Source: Muribaculaceae bacterium (GTDB taxonomy: Bacteria > Bacteroidota > Bacteroidia > Bacteroidales > Muribaculaceae). From it: 64,000 nt of DNA. The stretch lies in NCBI GenBank assembly GCA_017548365.1, contig JAFZAC010000028.1, forward strand, positions 1 to 64,000. The letters are read 5' to 3'. The notes below the pieces were generated by a model. The model did no database searches and had not been told where the DNA came from. It saw nothing but the letters and a program-made list of their open reading frames with translations. The translations under genes and the position numbers were made by a program. Below, piece after piece: positions 45,026-53,108 of this stretch. How positions within the stretch are numbered: position 1 is the first letter of the stretch; each line of letters starts with the position of its first letter.

Positions 45026-45811
45026 ATGAAATATTTTAAATTCTCATTTATAATCTTGATTGTAGCATCATGGGTAGTCACTGTAACAACAGGATGCAAC
45101 AGAAGTGCAAAAGTTGCAGCCGACAGCATTATGGCTCACATGGTGCATGTGGATGGAGGAACATATTACATGGGCAACGATTTCTTCTTATTTGGAGGCT
45201 ACGACAATGAGCGTCCAGACCACAAAGTCACATTAAAACCATTCTACATTTGCAAATATGAGGTAACTCAAGAAGAATGGGAAGCAATTATGGGCAAAAA
45301 CCCAAGTTACTATAAAGATAAGAGTCCAAGACACCCCATTGAGTCCATCTCTTGGGAAGACTGCCAAGTCTTTGTTAAAAGACTGAGCAAACTCACAGGA
45401 AAGAACTTCCGCCTTCCAACCGAAGCCGAATGGGAATTTGCTGCCCGCGGTGGAAACAAGTCAAAGAACTATAAATACTCAGGAAGCAATGATGCCTATG
45501 AGGTGGGATGTATCCAGAACCCTGAAGATCAAGCAACTCAAGAAGTTGGAATGCTTCATCCTAACGAGCTCGGGCTCTATGATATGACAGGAAATGTAAT
45601 GGAATTCTGCAGCGATTATTATGGATCATACTCTTCTGAAGACCAAGTAAATCCAAAGGGTCCATCAAGCAATCCTGAATTGCAGCGGGTTATAAGAGGC
45701 GGAGGATGGTTCAATGCTGATTACAGATGCCATGTAACAATGCGAGAAGCTGTAGTACAAAATGTGCGTGGCAATGGGGTTGGCCTTCGAGTTGTAATGG
45801 ATGCCGAATAA
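45026..45811 (+). CDS. FGE/SUMF1-fold lipoprotein, tandem paralogue
   Basis: A 261-residue lipoprotein (lipobox VTTGC, Cys24) with the same domain as its neighbour: VDGGTYYMGNDFFLF, FYICKYEVTQEEWEAIMG, RHPIESISWEDCQVFVKRLS, RLPTEAEWEFAARGG, NELGLYDMTGNVMEFCSDYY. In the C-terminal motif the first Cys is replaced by Phe (RGGGWFNADYRCHVTMR), so the copper-binding pair of catalytic FGE is lost; a formylglycine-making role is unlikely. The two copies are clearly a recent tandem duplication. Both presumably sit on the periplasmic or outer face, facing the surface. A strong terminator follows. Confidence 0.88.
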   Translation: MKYFKFSFIILIVASWVVTVTTGCNRSAKVAADSIMAHMVHVDGGTYYMGNDFFLFGGYDNERPDHKVTLKPFYICKYEVTQEEWEAIMGKNPSYYKDKSPRHPIESISWEDCQVFVKRLSKLTGKNFRLPTEAEWEFAARGGNKSKNYKYSGSNDAYEVGCIQNPEDQATQEVGMLHPNELGLYDMTGNVMEFCSDYYGSYSSEDQVNPKGPSSNPELQRVIRGGGWFNADYRCHVTMREAVVQNVRGNGVGLRVVMDAE

Positions 45812-45858
45812 CAATGCTCTCAATCTCCATCAAGTAATGGTCACTAAATAAACTTATA

Positions 45859-45900
45859 AGGCTAGTTGCAGCAATAACATCTGCAACTAGCCTATTTTTT
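45859..45900 (+). terminator. Rho-independent terminator
   Basis: AGGCTAGTTGCAG (45859-45871) and CTGCAACTAGCCT (45881-45893) form a perfect 13-bp stem with a 9-base loop, followed by a T-run (45895-45900). It ends the tandem lipoprotein genes and lies just before the 3' end of the convergent gene at 45912. Confidence 0.92.
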
Positions 45901-45911
45901 ATGACTTTTTG

Positions 45912-47027
45912 CTATTGGAGCTTAGTATATATCCATTTGCGTGTTTTGGCGGGTAATCCAGAAAAGGCGATAGTCTCATCAAGACATACTTTATACTCCA
46001 TCCCAGGGCCAGTGTAACTAAAAGCATTCTTAAGAAGCTTTATCAACGAAGTCTTAGCCCTATTTTTGTATACATAGGAAAGAAATACCTTTGGGTCTCG
46101 GTTATAAACCATCATTCCTAGATGCATCAAGCGCTCTCCCACTTGCTTGTCGTTATTAAGCTTGGCATAAACCTTGTCAAGACGCGAGAGAACTTGTGGA
46201 TCGCTCATGGGAGTAAGCATCATTTCCATCATGTCAACAGCGGCAGGATTGGCTACCTCATTAATTAGAGCACCTGGCTTTAGTCCCGAACCTTCTTCAT
46301 AGGCCTCGCTACCGTTAGTGACTTTGTCAAGGTGTATCTTACCTTGAGGAGTGATAGTATAGTAACGCTTCATCTCTACCTTGTCAGGAAGCCCATCGGC
46401 CTCATCTTTGAGATACCAGTAACGGCTTATTGTGAAATGTTCTCCTGTCTCATCAAATTGCAGATTGTGGTTTCCCATGTTGGAAGGCACCTGATAATCC
46501 TTGTGAGGCTCCACAAGAAGCACATCACGAGTGTCTCCGATGTAACCCATCATCATAGCATCGGTGAGTCTGCCTTCGTCATCATAGACAGCAATAAACT
46601 GTTCCAAATTATCACTTTTAATATTCGTGTATCGGTAATTATCGAAAGCACGGTAAACCACCACTGCGCCACAACCATGATGCACTCGCACACAAAACTT
46701 TAAAGGCTCAAATGATCGGGTTTCGTCACGTTCAGAGACAAAGATTCCCATAACCCGCGGTAATGCTTTTTTCTCTTCTTCGCACAAATGCAGCTTGGGT
46801 GCATAGTGCCATTCGCTGCTGAAGCTTACAAATCTGTTGGTATAGGCCTCTCCATCATTCATACATATTCCAGCTCCCCGAACACGCCCTTCAGGATTCA
46901 TATTGTCAGGCCTGGTGAAAACAGGGTTAGTGCATCCTTGAGGCAATCCTACCTGTGATTGCCAATCACGAGCAAATGCTGTCGTCATAATTATGGCGAC
47001 AAACAACAAAAAAACAACTTTCTTCAT
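45912..47027 (-). CDS. Secreted protein of unknown function
   Basis: A 371-residue exported protein (signal peptide ends TTAFA, about residue 19). Residues 20-240 are a beta-rich part with several Cys (QGCTNP, AGICMND, HLCEEE, FCVRVHHGCG), which may form disulfides. The C-terminal 130 residues are mainly helical (MMEMMLTPMSDPQVLSRLD) and end with a possible sorting or packing region. No known family is recognised. It lies 11 bases behind the SPOR-like gene and so is probably the last gene of that transcript. Confidence 0.72.
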   Translation of the reverse strand: MKKVVFLLFVAIIMTTAFARDWQSQVGLPQGCTNPVFTRPDNMNPEGRVRGAGICMNDGEAYTNRFVSFSSEWHYAPKLHLCEEEKKALPRVMGIFVSERDETRSFEPLKFCVRVHHGCGAVVVYRAFDNYRYTNIKSDNLEQFIAVYDDEGRLTDAMMMGYIGDTRDVLLVEPHKDYQVPSNMGNHNLQFDETGEHFTISRYWYLKDEADGLPDKVEMKRYYTITPQGKIHLDKVTNGSEAYEEGSGLKPGALINEVANPAAVDMMEMMLTPMSDPQVLSRLDKVYAKLNNDKQVGERLMHLGMMVYNRDPKVFLSYVYKNRAKTSLIKLLKNAFSYTGPGMEYKVCLDETIAFSGLPAKTRKWIYTKLQ

Positions 47028-47038
47028 TAAAAAAGAAT

Positions 47039-47470
47039 TTATTTCGTTTCAGTTATTGGCTTTGAGAGCGGTTTGAGCTTAGGTATTCGTTTGCCGTCTC
47101 CTGCGGGTGATTCTGGGCGATATACACATTTTGCCAACCCTTTTGACGGCCAAATCCACCAGTCGTCAGCTTTAAATCCACTCAGTATTCCATCCAGGTC
47201 GGTCTGGGCATCTTCAAGTGAATAATAACACTGGCAGCACAAACGATAGACAGTCTTGCCATCAACCTTTGCTTTGTATACCGGATAAAATAGCACCTCG
47301 CTCATATTCTCCGACTGCTTGATAGCATCATCTAATGAGTTATAACTACCACACACGATGTAATATACTGTGCGTGTTTGTTTTTTGGTCTTTCCCTGTG
47401 CCTGAAAAGACATACCTAGCACCATTGCCAACAAGATGAGTGGTAGGCTACATTTTAAAACTCTTTTCAT
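47039..47470 (-). CDS. SPOR-like exported protein
   Basis: A 143-residue exported protein (signal peptide about residues 1-26). Residues 35-110 fit a SPOR domain: YYIVCGSYNSLDDAIKQ, FYPVYKAKVDGKTVYRLCCQ and YYSLEDAQTDLDGI, the two-repeat pattern that binds denuded peptidoglycan glycans at division sites. Two Cys (VCG and CCQC) are unusual for the domain. The remaining C-terminal tail is Pro- and Lys-rich. It is 80 bases downstream of ribH and 11 bases upstream of the secreted unknown gene. Confidence 0.75.
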   Translation of the reverse strand: MKRVLKCSLPLILLAMVLGMSFQAQGKTKKQTRTVYYIVCGSYNSLDDAIKQSENMSEVLFYPVYKAKVDGKTVYRLCCQCYYSLEDAQTDLDGILSGFKADDWWIWPSKGLAKCVYRPESPAGDGKRIPKLKPLSKPITETK

Positions 47471-47550
47471 AGTTTTATTGATTTAGTGTTTTATTAGTAT
47501 CTATAGAAATTAGAAAAAACTTTTTTAAAAAAGTTTAATCCCCTGTGAAC

Positions 47551-48036
47551 TCATTTTTTATAGCTTCGTGCAAGAACCGCCATTTCTATAGCGGCCTCGG
47601 CAGCTTCGGTACCCTTATTGCACAAAGCACCACCTGCACGGTCAAGAGCCTGCTGCTCATCATCGGTGGTGAGCACGCAGAAGATTATAGGCACATCTTG
47701 CGAGGCATTAAGAATGGCACATCCCTGAGTGGCGTTATCACACACATAATCAAAGTGAGGTGTTCCTCCACGTATCACGCAGCCTATCATTATCACAGCA
47801 TCATACTTACCACTGCGCGCCATTTGTGCTGCTGCAAAAGTCAGTTCAACCGTTCCTGGCACGCGTTGGACAGAGATGTCACTTCGGCTGTATCCTGCCT
47901 CGACAATGCGGTCGATAGCCCCGTTGAGCAATGGTTCAGTAATTTGACTGTTCCATCGTGCCGCTACGATACCCACCTTAAGTCCCTCCACATGAGGAAG
48001 TTCAATGGAAATACTACTATGTAATTCGGTTGACAT
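47551..48036 (-). CDS. ribH: 6,7-dimethyl-8-ribityllumazine synthase
   Basis: A 161-residue enzyme for the penultimate step of riboflavin synthesis, joining 5-amino-6-ribitylamino-uracil with 3,4-dihydroxybutanone phosphate. Visible: VGIVAARWNSQIT (substrate loop), VPGTVELTFAAAQMA, IGCVIRGGTPHFDYVC with the catalytic His94, GCAILNASQDVPIIFCVLTTDDEQQALDR and KGTEAAEAAIEM. Length is typical; the protein should assemble as a pentamer or a 60-mer shell. It lies 66 bases downstream of a TPR gene. No other rib gene and no FMN riboswitch is visible here. Confidence 0.95.
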   Translation of the reverse strand: MSTELHSSISIELPHVEGLKVGIVAARWNSQITEPLLNGAIDRIVEAGYSRSDISVQRVPGTVELTFAAAQMARSGKYDAVIMIGCVIRGGTPHFDYVCDNATQGCAILNASQDVPIIFCVLTTDDEQQALDRAGGALCNKGTEAAEAAIEMAVLARSYKK

Positions 48037-48102
48037 TATTTTTAAAAGAATTAAAGGAAGTAAATCTTTATTCTTGACTCTCGAATCTTGTTTTTTCCCA
48101 TT

Positions 48103-49098
48103 TTAGAATAAACTCTTTAAGAGGGTCATTATATTGGTATTTTTGCTCTTGTTGTTGAGCAAATTTTCGATTTCTATCTGCTCGTTGGTTGCATTGAGTC
48201 GCTTGGCCAATGGCTGCAAAGACTGCAATAGCTGCTCGGCACTCTCGCGACGATTAGCGACCTTGTTGAGAGCTTTAGCAAGTCCTATGGAAAGCACTAA
48301 TTCCTTGTGGCCCATGTTGCTGCTCACCTTCTTCTGGTAACGCAATGCCTTGGTATAATACTTAGCTGCATTGCGGCCGTTGCCCATTTCCATCATAATG
48401 TCACCCTCTTTCTTGAGTGAGTTCACAAGATTGATGAGTGCGTCTCGAGTCTTCTTGCTGTCACCGTTGTTAAGCATGCCTGTGTAAAGCTTCACCTCGT
48501 CATCGTAGTGCTTAAGCACTTCCATGAGCTGAGCTTTTGACGAAATAATATCGGTGGAAGCCTCAACGGCATATAACAGCATTGGCGAGAAACGACGCTC
48601 GTTCTTTTTCACCAGTCGTTCAAAGAGTTTCTGGCACTTGGTAAGTTCTTTTTTTGCCCGAGCATTGTCGCCCATGCTGTTGTGAACCGATGCAAGATTG
48701 TAGAGCAACGAAGCCAGTATAGCAAGAAAGTCTTCCTTTTTCTTGCTAGTGATGTCGGCCATGCGCTGTAGGGCATTCTCGGCGGCTCCAAGGGCGAGCA
48801 TATAGTCATCGTTGGAAATGAAAATTGTCATTCGCGCCAACCATAGCCAACTCACATGAAGAATGGGCATGTCGCTATAGCTCTCGTCAAAGACCAGAGT
48901 GTCGATTAATGGAGCTGCTTCGTCACTATGCCCAGTGTTTATCAAGTGTAGCACATTCCACAAATTCACATCCAAAACCGCCTCACGGCTCATACCCTCC
49001 AAGTTGGGCTGCTTGCCTAGAGTGTCGATTTGAGCTTTAGCCACAGTGATGTCGCTATTGAGCTTAGGGAACGATGCCTCGATGAGTAATGGCTTCAT
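48103..49098 (-). CDS. Cytoplasmic tetratricopeptide repeat protein
   Basis: A 331-residue helical protein without a signal peptide. TPR-like pairs are visible, for example MLALGAAENALQRMADITSK, SLLYNLASVHNSMGDNARAKKEL, MLYAVEASTDIISS and MEMGNGRNAAKYYTKALRYQ. It has no enzyme motif and should act as a scaffold. In the gene line SIS-PfkB-TPR-ribH it sits 31 bases after the kinase and 66 before ribH, so it is probably cotranscribed, but a functional link to riboflavin is not shown. Confidence 0.8.
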   Translation of the reverse strand: MKPLLIEASFPKLNSDITVAKAQIDTLGKQPNLEGMSREAVLDVNLWNVLHLINTGHSDEAAPLIDTLVFDESYSDMPILHVSWLWLARMTIFISNDDYMLALGAAENALQRMADITSKKKEDFLAILASLLYNLASVHNSMGDNARAKKELTKCQKLFERLVKKNERRFSPMLLYAVEASTDIISSKAQLMEVLKHYDDEVKLYTGMLNNGDSKKTRDALINLVNSLKKEGDIMMEMGNGRNAAKYYTKALRYQKKVSSNMGHKELVLSIGLAKALNKVANRRESAEQLLQSLQPLAKRLNATNEQIEIENLLNNKSKNTNIMTLLKSLF

Positions 49099-49129
49099 TT
49101 GATGTGAGGATTATCAATTTATGGTTTAC

Positions 49130-50062
49130 TTAAAGAGTTAACAACTTCGCTTTCTCCTGAGCAAAATCGGCAGAAATGCAGTTGTGCTCATTTTGAGCAC
49201 AACACTGAGCAAATTCAAAAGCCTGTGCCATTACCTCTTTCCACTTTTCGGGAGAAAGTATGTTAACATCACTATACTTTATATCTCTGATTAAGAAATC
49301 ATAGATTAGTCCAGCAATGAAACCAGCTTGCCACCCTAGATGGTTATCAGTGTCACCTGTGAATGGGCACACTGTCTTCTCCATGCCCTTGTAAATTGTT
49401 GCGCTCTCGCCAGGGGTGATGTGTACATAGGTAGAGTCATAGAACTTGATGTGATTGTTATAGACTTTGTCACTATCCTGGTTGGGGAACATAGTGTTAA
49501 TGTCCTTGTCGTGGTCGATAACAATGCTAGAAACCTCAAAGTTCTCAAGTATATTAGGCATCACCTTGGTGAGATTAAATTGTGTTCCATGCTGAAAACC
49601 AGGCAAATATATAACAATTGCCTTACGCTCAGCGGCATAGCTGAGCAGGTCAAATAGCCGCTCGCGTTGAGGAGCGTCGATAGCATAGTATGAGCCAAAT
49701 AGCACGATATCATCCTCGTCAATGCGCGGCCAAATGACATTGAATCGATTGGCAGGATACACGCCATAATTCACTATAGCATCAGGCTCATCATCATGCT
49801 TGAAAATAGCTGCAAGAGGAGTAGAACCATCGGTATATCGGTCTATCGAATTGGTGTCTACGTGGTGTTTTTCAAAAAAGTCAACTACCCAGTCTCCCAC
49901 CTTATCGGTGCAGCACTCGCTCACCATTGACACTGGCAATCCAAGTTCTCCAAGCGAAGCTGCAACATTGCTTACCCTGCCTCCCACAAAGGAGCGCACT
50001 GGCTTGTAGTTGTAATAAACGGTGTCTAAAATTGATTCACCTATAGCAATGATTTTTCTCAT
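49130..50062 (-). CDS. PfkB-family carbohydrate kinase, variant active site
   Basis: A 310-residue protein with the PfkB/ribokinase fold. The N-terminal GESILDTVYY and the glycine pair in FVGGRVSNVAASLGELG (residues 25-41) are as expected, and HITPGES and the C-terminal GWQAGFIAGL fit. However, the second signature, usually DTTGAGD with the catalytic Asp, is replaced by FTGDTDNHLGWQAG (near 234-247): the GAGD core is missing and the Asp residues are shifted. It may be a kinase with altered chemistry or an inactive relative. It is preceded 45 bases upstream by the SIS isomerase, pointing to sugar phosphate metabolism. Confidence 0.83.
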   Translation of the reverse strand: MRKIIAIGESILDTVYYNYKPVRSFVGGRVSNVAASLGELGLPVSMVSECCTDKVGDWVVDFFEKHHVDTNSIDRYTDGSTPLAAIFKHDDEPDAIVNYGVYPANRFNVIWPRIDEDDIVLFGSYYAIDAPQRERLFDLLSYAAERKAIVIYLPGFQHGTQFNLTKVMPNILENFEVSSIVIDHDKDINTMFPNQDSDKVYNNHIKFYDSTYVHITPGESATIYKGMEKTVCPFTGDTDNHLGWQAGFIAGLIYDFLIRDIKYSDVNILSPEKWKEVMAQAFEFAQCCAQNEHNCISADFAQEKAKLLTL

Positions 50063-50107
50063 TGTGTAAAATATTTTGATAAAATATAATTGTTTTATGT
50101 TTTAATT

Positions 50108-50713
50108 CTAATTTCTTTCACGGCTTTTTACACCCAGATATCCACCGTGATGACGCTTGGCATAATCCTGCCTGGTGAACCCTGTTGCCTTCATGGTGCA
50201 CACAACCAGAACATCACCCATGACAGTCATCATGGTAGTAGAAGTTGTGGGAGTGAGCCCTAATGGGCACACCTCAGGCGCCCCTCCTGTGCTCAGACAC
50301 ACGTCAGCAATTTTAGCCAACTCGTTCTGAGGATTTCCTGTAATGACAATGATGGGCACCTGATTGAAGAGTTCCTTGGCAAGCTTCACAAGTTCAAGTA
50401 TTTCACTAGTACGACCCGAATTTGACAAGAGAAGCATTACATCTCCAGGCTGCAATAATCCCAAATCGCCATGTTGTGCTTCACTAGGATGGAGAAAGAC
50501 CGCAGGAATTCCCGTTGACGAGAAAGTGGTGGCAATGTTATCGGCAATCTGTCCACATTTTCCCATCCCCGATGTCACGAGCTTTCCCCCATTGTGATAA
50601 ACTCGTTGCACAATAAGCTCTACAGCTTTTTCATATTGATCAGTTACAGGAATATTTTTTATTGCCTCACTCTCGGCGGCAAGAATATCATTCATTATTT
50701 GCTTTACATCCAT
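50108..50713 (-). CDS. SIS-domain sugar isomerase (KpsF/GutQ-like, no CBS domains)
   Basis: A 201-residue SIS-domain protein like arabinose-5-phosphate isomerase, which interconverts ribulose-5-phosphate and arabinose-5-phosphate for Kdo synthesis. Visible: LVTSGMGKCGQIADNIATTFSSTG, HPSEAQHGDLG, LLLSNSGRTSEILEL, PIIVITGNPQNELAK and GLTPTTSTTMMTVMGDVL. The two CBS domains of KdsD and KpsF are absent; CBS-free forms exist in Bacteroidetes. Kdo-linked function is therefore possible but not certain. A promoter (CTTTG, 20 bases, TACCTTTG at 50743-50736) lies about 30 bases upstream, so it is the first gene of a SIS-PfkB-TPR-ribH transcript. Confidence 0.87.
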   Translation of the reverse strand: MDVKQIMNDILAAESEAIKNIPVTDQYEKAVELIVQRVYHNGGKLVTSGMGKCGQIADNIATTFSSTGIPAVFLHPSEAQHGDLGLLQPGDVMLLLSNSGRTSEILELVKLAKELFNQVPIIVITGNPQNELAKIADVCLSTGGAPEVCPLGLTPTTSTTMMTVMGDVLVVCTMKATGFTRQDYAKRHHGGYLGVKSRERN

Positions 50714-50735
50714 ACCGTATATTTATTTCAGTATG

Positions 50736-50768
50736 CAAAGGTAGTGCATCAGAAATAAAAAAACAAAG
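50736..50768 (-). promoter_or_regulatory. Promoter of the SIS-PfkB-TPR-ribH genes
   Basis: Minus strand CTTTG (50768-50764), 20 bases, TACCTTTG (50743-50736), a good match to the Bacteroidetes consensus. Transcription would start near 50730. Confidence 0.65.
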
Positions 50769-50892
50769 TTTGCACAATTTTTCTCACAAAGAAAAAAAGT
50801 AGGTCATTTAAGACTAAGGACATTGTATGGTAATAATGCATGCCTCAATATAAAAACACAAGCCATGCGAATGCTGAAAACTTTTCTATAAA

Positions 50893-50930
50893 TTTGCAAC
50901 ATTGCAAAAGATGTATTACATTTGCAATGT
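50893..50930 (+). promoter_or_regulatory. Promoter with overlapping palindromic operator-like sequence
   Basis: TTTG (50893-50896), 20 bases, TACATTTG (50917-50924) form the promoter of the gene at 50997. The same bases hold two dyads: TTTGCAA-CA-TTGCAAA (50893-50908) and ACATTGCAAA (50899-50908) with TTTGCAATGT (50921-50930). Three copies of TTGCAA therefore cover the -33 and -7 boxes, a strong candidate for a repressor or activator site. Confidence 0.55.
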
Positions 50931-50996
50931 GATAGTTTCGCATCAATAAGCTCGACATCACAGTACTTTTTTATTAACTTTTTAACCCAATTACAC

Positions 50997-52793
50997 ATGA
51001 AGAAAATTTTTACTCTATGCTTTATGGCAATTGCCCTCATGGTAAGCGCCAACACCTACACTCTTAGTCAGCTCGCCGAGCTGGTTCCAGCTCTTGAGGA
51101 CGGCACGGGTGTTTCAGTAGTCGATGGGGCTTATGTTATTAAATTGCCCGCATCGCTGCCCGACGGCGTTAGTGGCCTTGGTTATGACGACAACAATATT
51201 GTGCTAACCAAGACCTACTTCACCATCAATGGCGACCTGGTTATCAGCGAAGGCGAGACTCTGCTCTATGCAGGCTCAGCGACGATGGAAATCAATGGCA
51301 ACCTAACCATTACCGGTGCTACAATTGGCGCTGCCGAAGGCTCGGAAGGTACAGCCAAGGGATTCCGCATGTACATGGAAGGCGCGTCGGCAACCATTAC
51401 CAATAGCACCTTTAACTATGTGGGCATCAACTACGGCAACGGTACCGAAGAAGGATGCCTCACTGCCACCAACTGTATTTTTAACGACCACAACACCAAG
51501 GGTGGCAATGCCGTTATCAATTTCACTTCGCTTAGCAAGGGCAACTTAGTTCAGGATTGCGAATTCAACAATCCCACCCTCTCGGCTGTAGCTAGCGGTG
51601 CCAACGTAGCTTGCGGCATCACAATCAAGGACAATGTTATCAACAAACCCACAGCCAGCAACCGCCTTTATCCCGGCATCAACATGAGCGCTACTGGTCC
51701 TTACGACATCGTTATCGACGGCAATGAGGTACACGGTGCCGCCGCCGAGACTCGCTCTGGAGGTATAGCCCTGGCTTGCTTACTTGGAAATCCTCCAACC
51801 GGCACTCTCTATGTTACCAACAACTTCGTTGAGGACTGCTCTTATGGTATCACCCTCACTGGTCCTGGCAACGTGCGCATGATTGGCAACACCGTGCTCA
51901 ACAACAAGTACATTGCTAACCCCAACAATGGCGGTAGCGGCCTCAACATCACTTGCAACTCTTCTGGCGAAGGCATTATCGCCAAGGCCTTCATGCAGGG
52001 CAACCACATCGAGGGCAACTTGTGGGGTGTTACTGTGATTGGCAACGTTGACATCAACGCCGGCTATGTTGGAGAGGACAAGGATATGGAATACAACCCC
52101 GGTGGCAACGTGTTTGTAGACAACGGCAACGGCGACCCATTTGTAAAGTATGACTGGTATAACTACACAGCCGCCACATCCTATGCACAAGGCAACACTT
52201 GGAACGTTGAAGTTCAGGATGCCGAGCACATCGCCGAGGTAGTTTACGACAAGGCTGATGATGCATCACTTGGAGAGGTGATTTATTTGCCAGCCGCCGA
52301 ACAACCAGTTGAATATAATGAGTTCTATCTGGTTGGCACCTTTAATGGCTGGAGCCAGGAAGAGGGTATGGTTGCTTTCGAGGCCAATGAAGAAGGCACC
52401 GAATTTACAGCTACTGTAGATCTCGAGGCTAATGACGAGTTCAAGGTAATCGTTCCTGACGACGACGGATGGAAGTGGTTCGGTGGCGAGGATGCTAACA
52501 ATGTTGGCTACTTCCTCATCAACGATGAGATTGAAGAGGTTGCACTTATTGACGGCGCAAACCTCAAGGTTGAAGAACCTGGCAACTTCACATTCATAAT
52601 TAAGGAAGCTGCCAGCAAGTTGAGCGAGCCTCTCGTTATGAAAGTAACCAAGAATCAGCCAGAGGCTATTGAGACTATCACTACCAACAAGCAGGACAAC
52701 AACTGGTACAACCTGCAGGGCGTGAAGTTCAACGGCATGCCAAGCGTTCCCGGTGTTTACATCAACAACGGTAAGAAAGTTGTGATTAAGTGA
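50997..52793 (+). CDS. Secreted beta-helix protein with starch-binding-like and T9SS sorting domains
   Basis: A 598-residue exported protein beginning MKKIFTLCFMAIALMVSA (signal peptide). Residues 40-400 are a right-handed parallel beta-helix built of short repeats (MEINGNLTITGATIGA, VIDGNEVHGAA, LYVTNNFVEDCSYGI, VRMIGNTVLNNKYI), the shape of polysaccharide lyases and adhesins. Residues about 445-550 match the SusE/SusF carbohydrate-binding repeat (EFYLVGTFNGWSQEEGM, EANDEFKVIVPDDDGWKWFG). The last 40 residues (NNWYNLQGVKFNG and PGVYINNGKKVVIK) are a T9SS sorting signal. It is thus a surface carbohydrate-binding or degrading protein; no catalytic residues are assigned. The frame is open further upstream, but ATG 50997 starts the signal peptide. 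Confidence 0.83.
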   Translation: MKKIFTLCFMAIALMVSANTYTLSQLAELVPALEDGTGVSVVDGAYVIKLPASLPDGVSGLGYDDNNIVLTKTYFTINGDLVISEGETLLYAGSATMEINGNLTITGATIGAAEGSEGTAKGFRMYMEGASATITNSTFNYVGINYGNGTEEGCLTATNCIFNDHNTKGGNAVINFTSLSKGNLVQDCEFNNPTLSAVASGANVACGITIKDNVINKPTASNRLYPGINMSATGPYDIVIDGNEVHGAAAETRSGGIALACLLGNPPTGTLYVTNNFVEDCSYGITLTGPGNVRMIGNTVLNNKYIANPNNGGSGLNITCNSSGEGIIAKAFMQGNHIEGNLWGVTVIGNVDINAGYVGEDKDMEYNPGGNVFVDNGNGDPFVKYDWYNYTAATSYAQGNTWNVEVQDAEHIAEVVYDKADDASLGEVIYLPAAEQPVEYNEFYLVGTFNGWSQEEGMVAFEANEEGTEFTATVDLEANDEFKVIVPDDDGWKWFGGEDANNVGYFLINDEIEEVALIDGANLKVEEPGNFTFIIKEAASKLSEPLVMKVTKNQPEAIETITTNKQDNNWYNLQGVKFNGMPSVPGVYINNGKKVVIK

Positions 52794-52892
52794 AAGAATA
52801 ACTGAGCTTGCTCAAGTTATTCCGAACGTGAACAACTTGGAGCGAAGCTCAACATTGTTATCAAATAAGATAATAAACTAATCATAAAATGA

Positions 52893-52928
52893 AATAAAAG
52901 TGGGCTTTGTTTAAAGTCCACTTTTATT
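52893..52928 (+). terminator. Terminator in the 52794-53108 intergenic region
   Basis: AATAAAAGTGGGCTT (52893-52907) pairs with AAGTCCACTTTTATT (52914-52928), a 15-bp stem with one G-U, followed by T-rich DNA. It ends the beta-helix gene. The rest of this 315-base gap holds short inverted repeats near 52796-52822 and the -7 box of the next gene; no further gene is seen. Confidence 0.88.
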
Positions 52929-53070
52929 GTAATTTTGAAAACTGTTATAGCATAAAAAACCTTTAAAATAACTTGCCGTCGGCCTAATGACCGATTTGGG
53001 TTTAACCCACAAGAGAGAAATGCTAAGTAAAAAAATAATGCTGCATAAATGAAAAACCATTTATTATTAC

Positions 53071-53078
53071 TATCTTTG
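53071..53078 (+). promoter_or_regulatory. -7 box of the first Na/Pi cotransporter gene
   Basis: TATCTTTG fits TAnnTTTG; no clear -33 box. It lies about 30 bases before the ATG at 53109. Confidence 0.5.
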
Positions 53079-53108
53079 CATCACTATATTTCCTAAACTA
53101 ATATTTTT

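Noticed and set aside
45912..47027. The secreted unknown protein as a known cysteine-rich enzyme
   Set aside because: The Cys residues are scattered and do not form a motif of any family I recognise.
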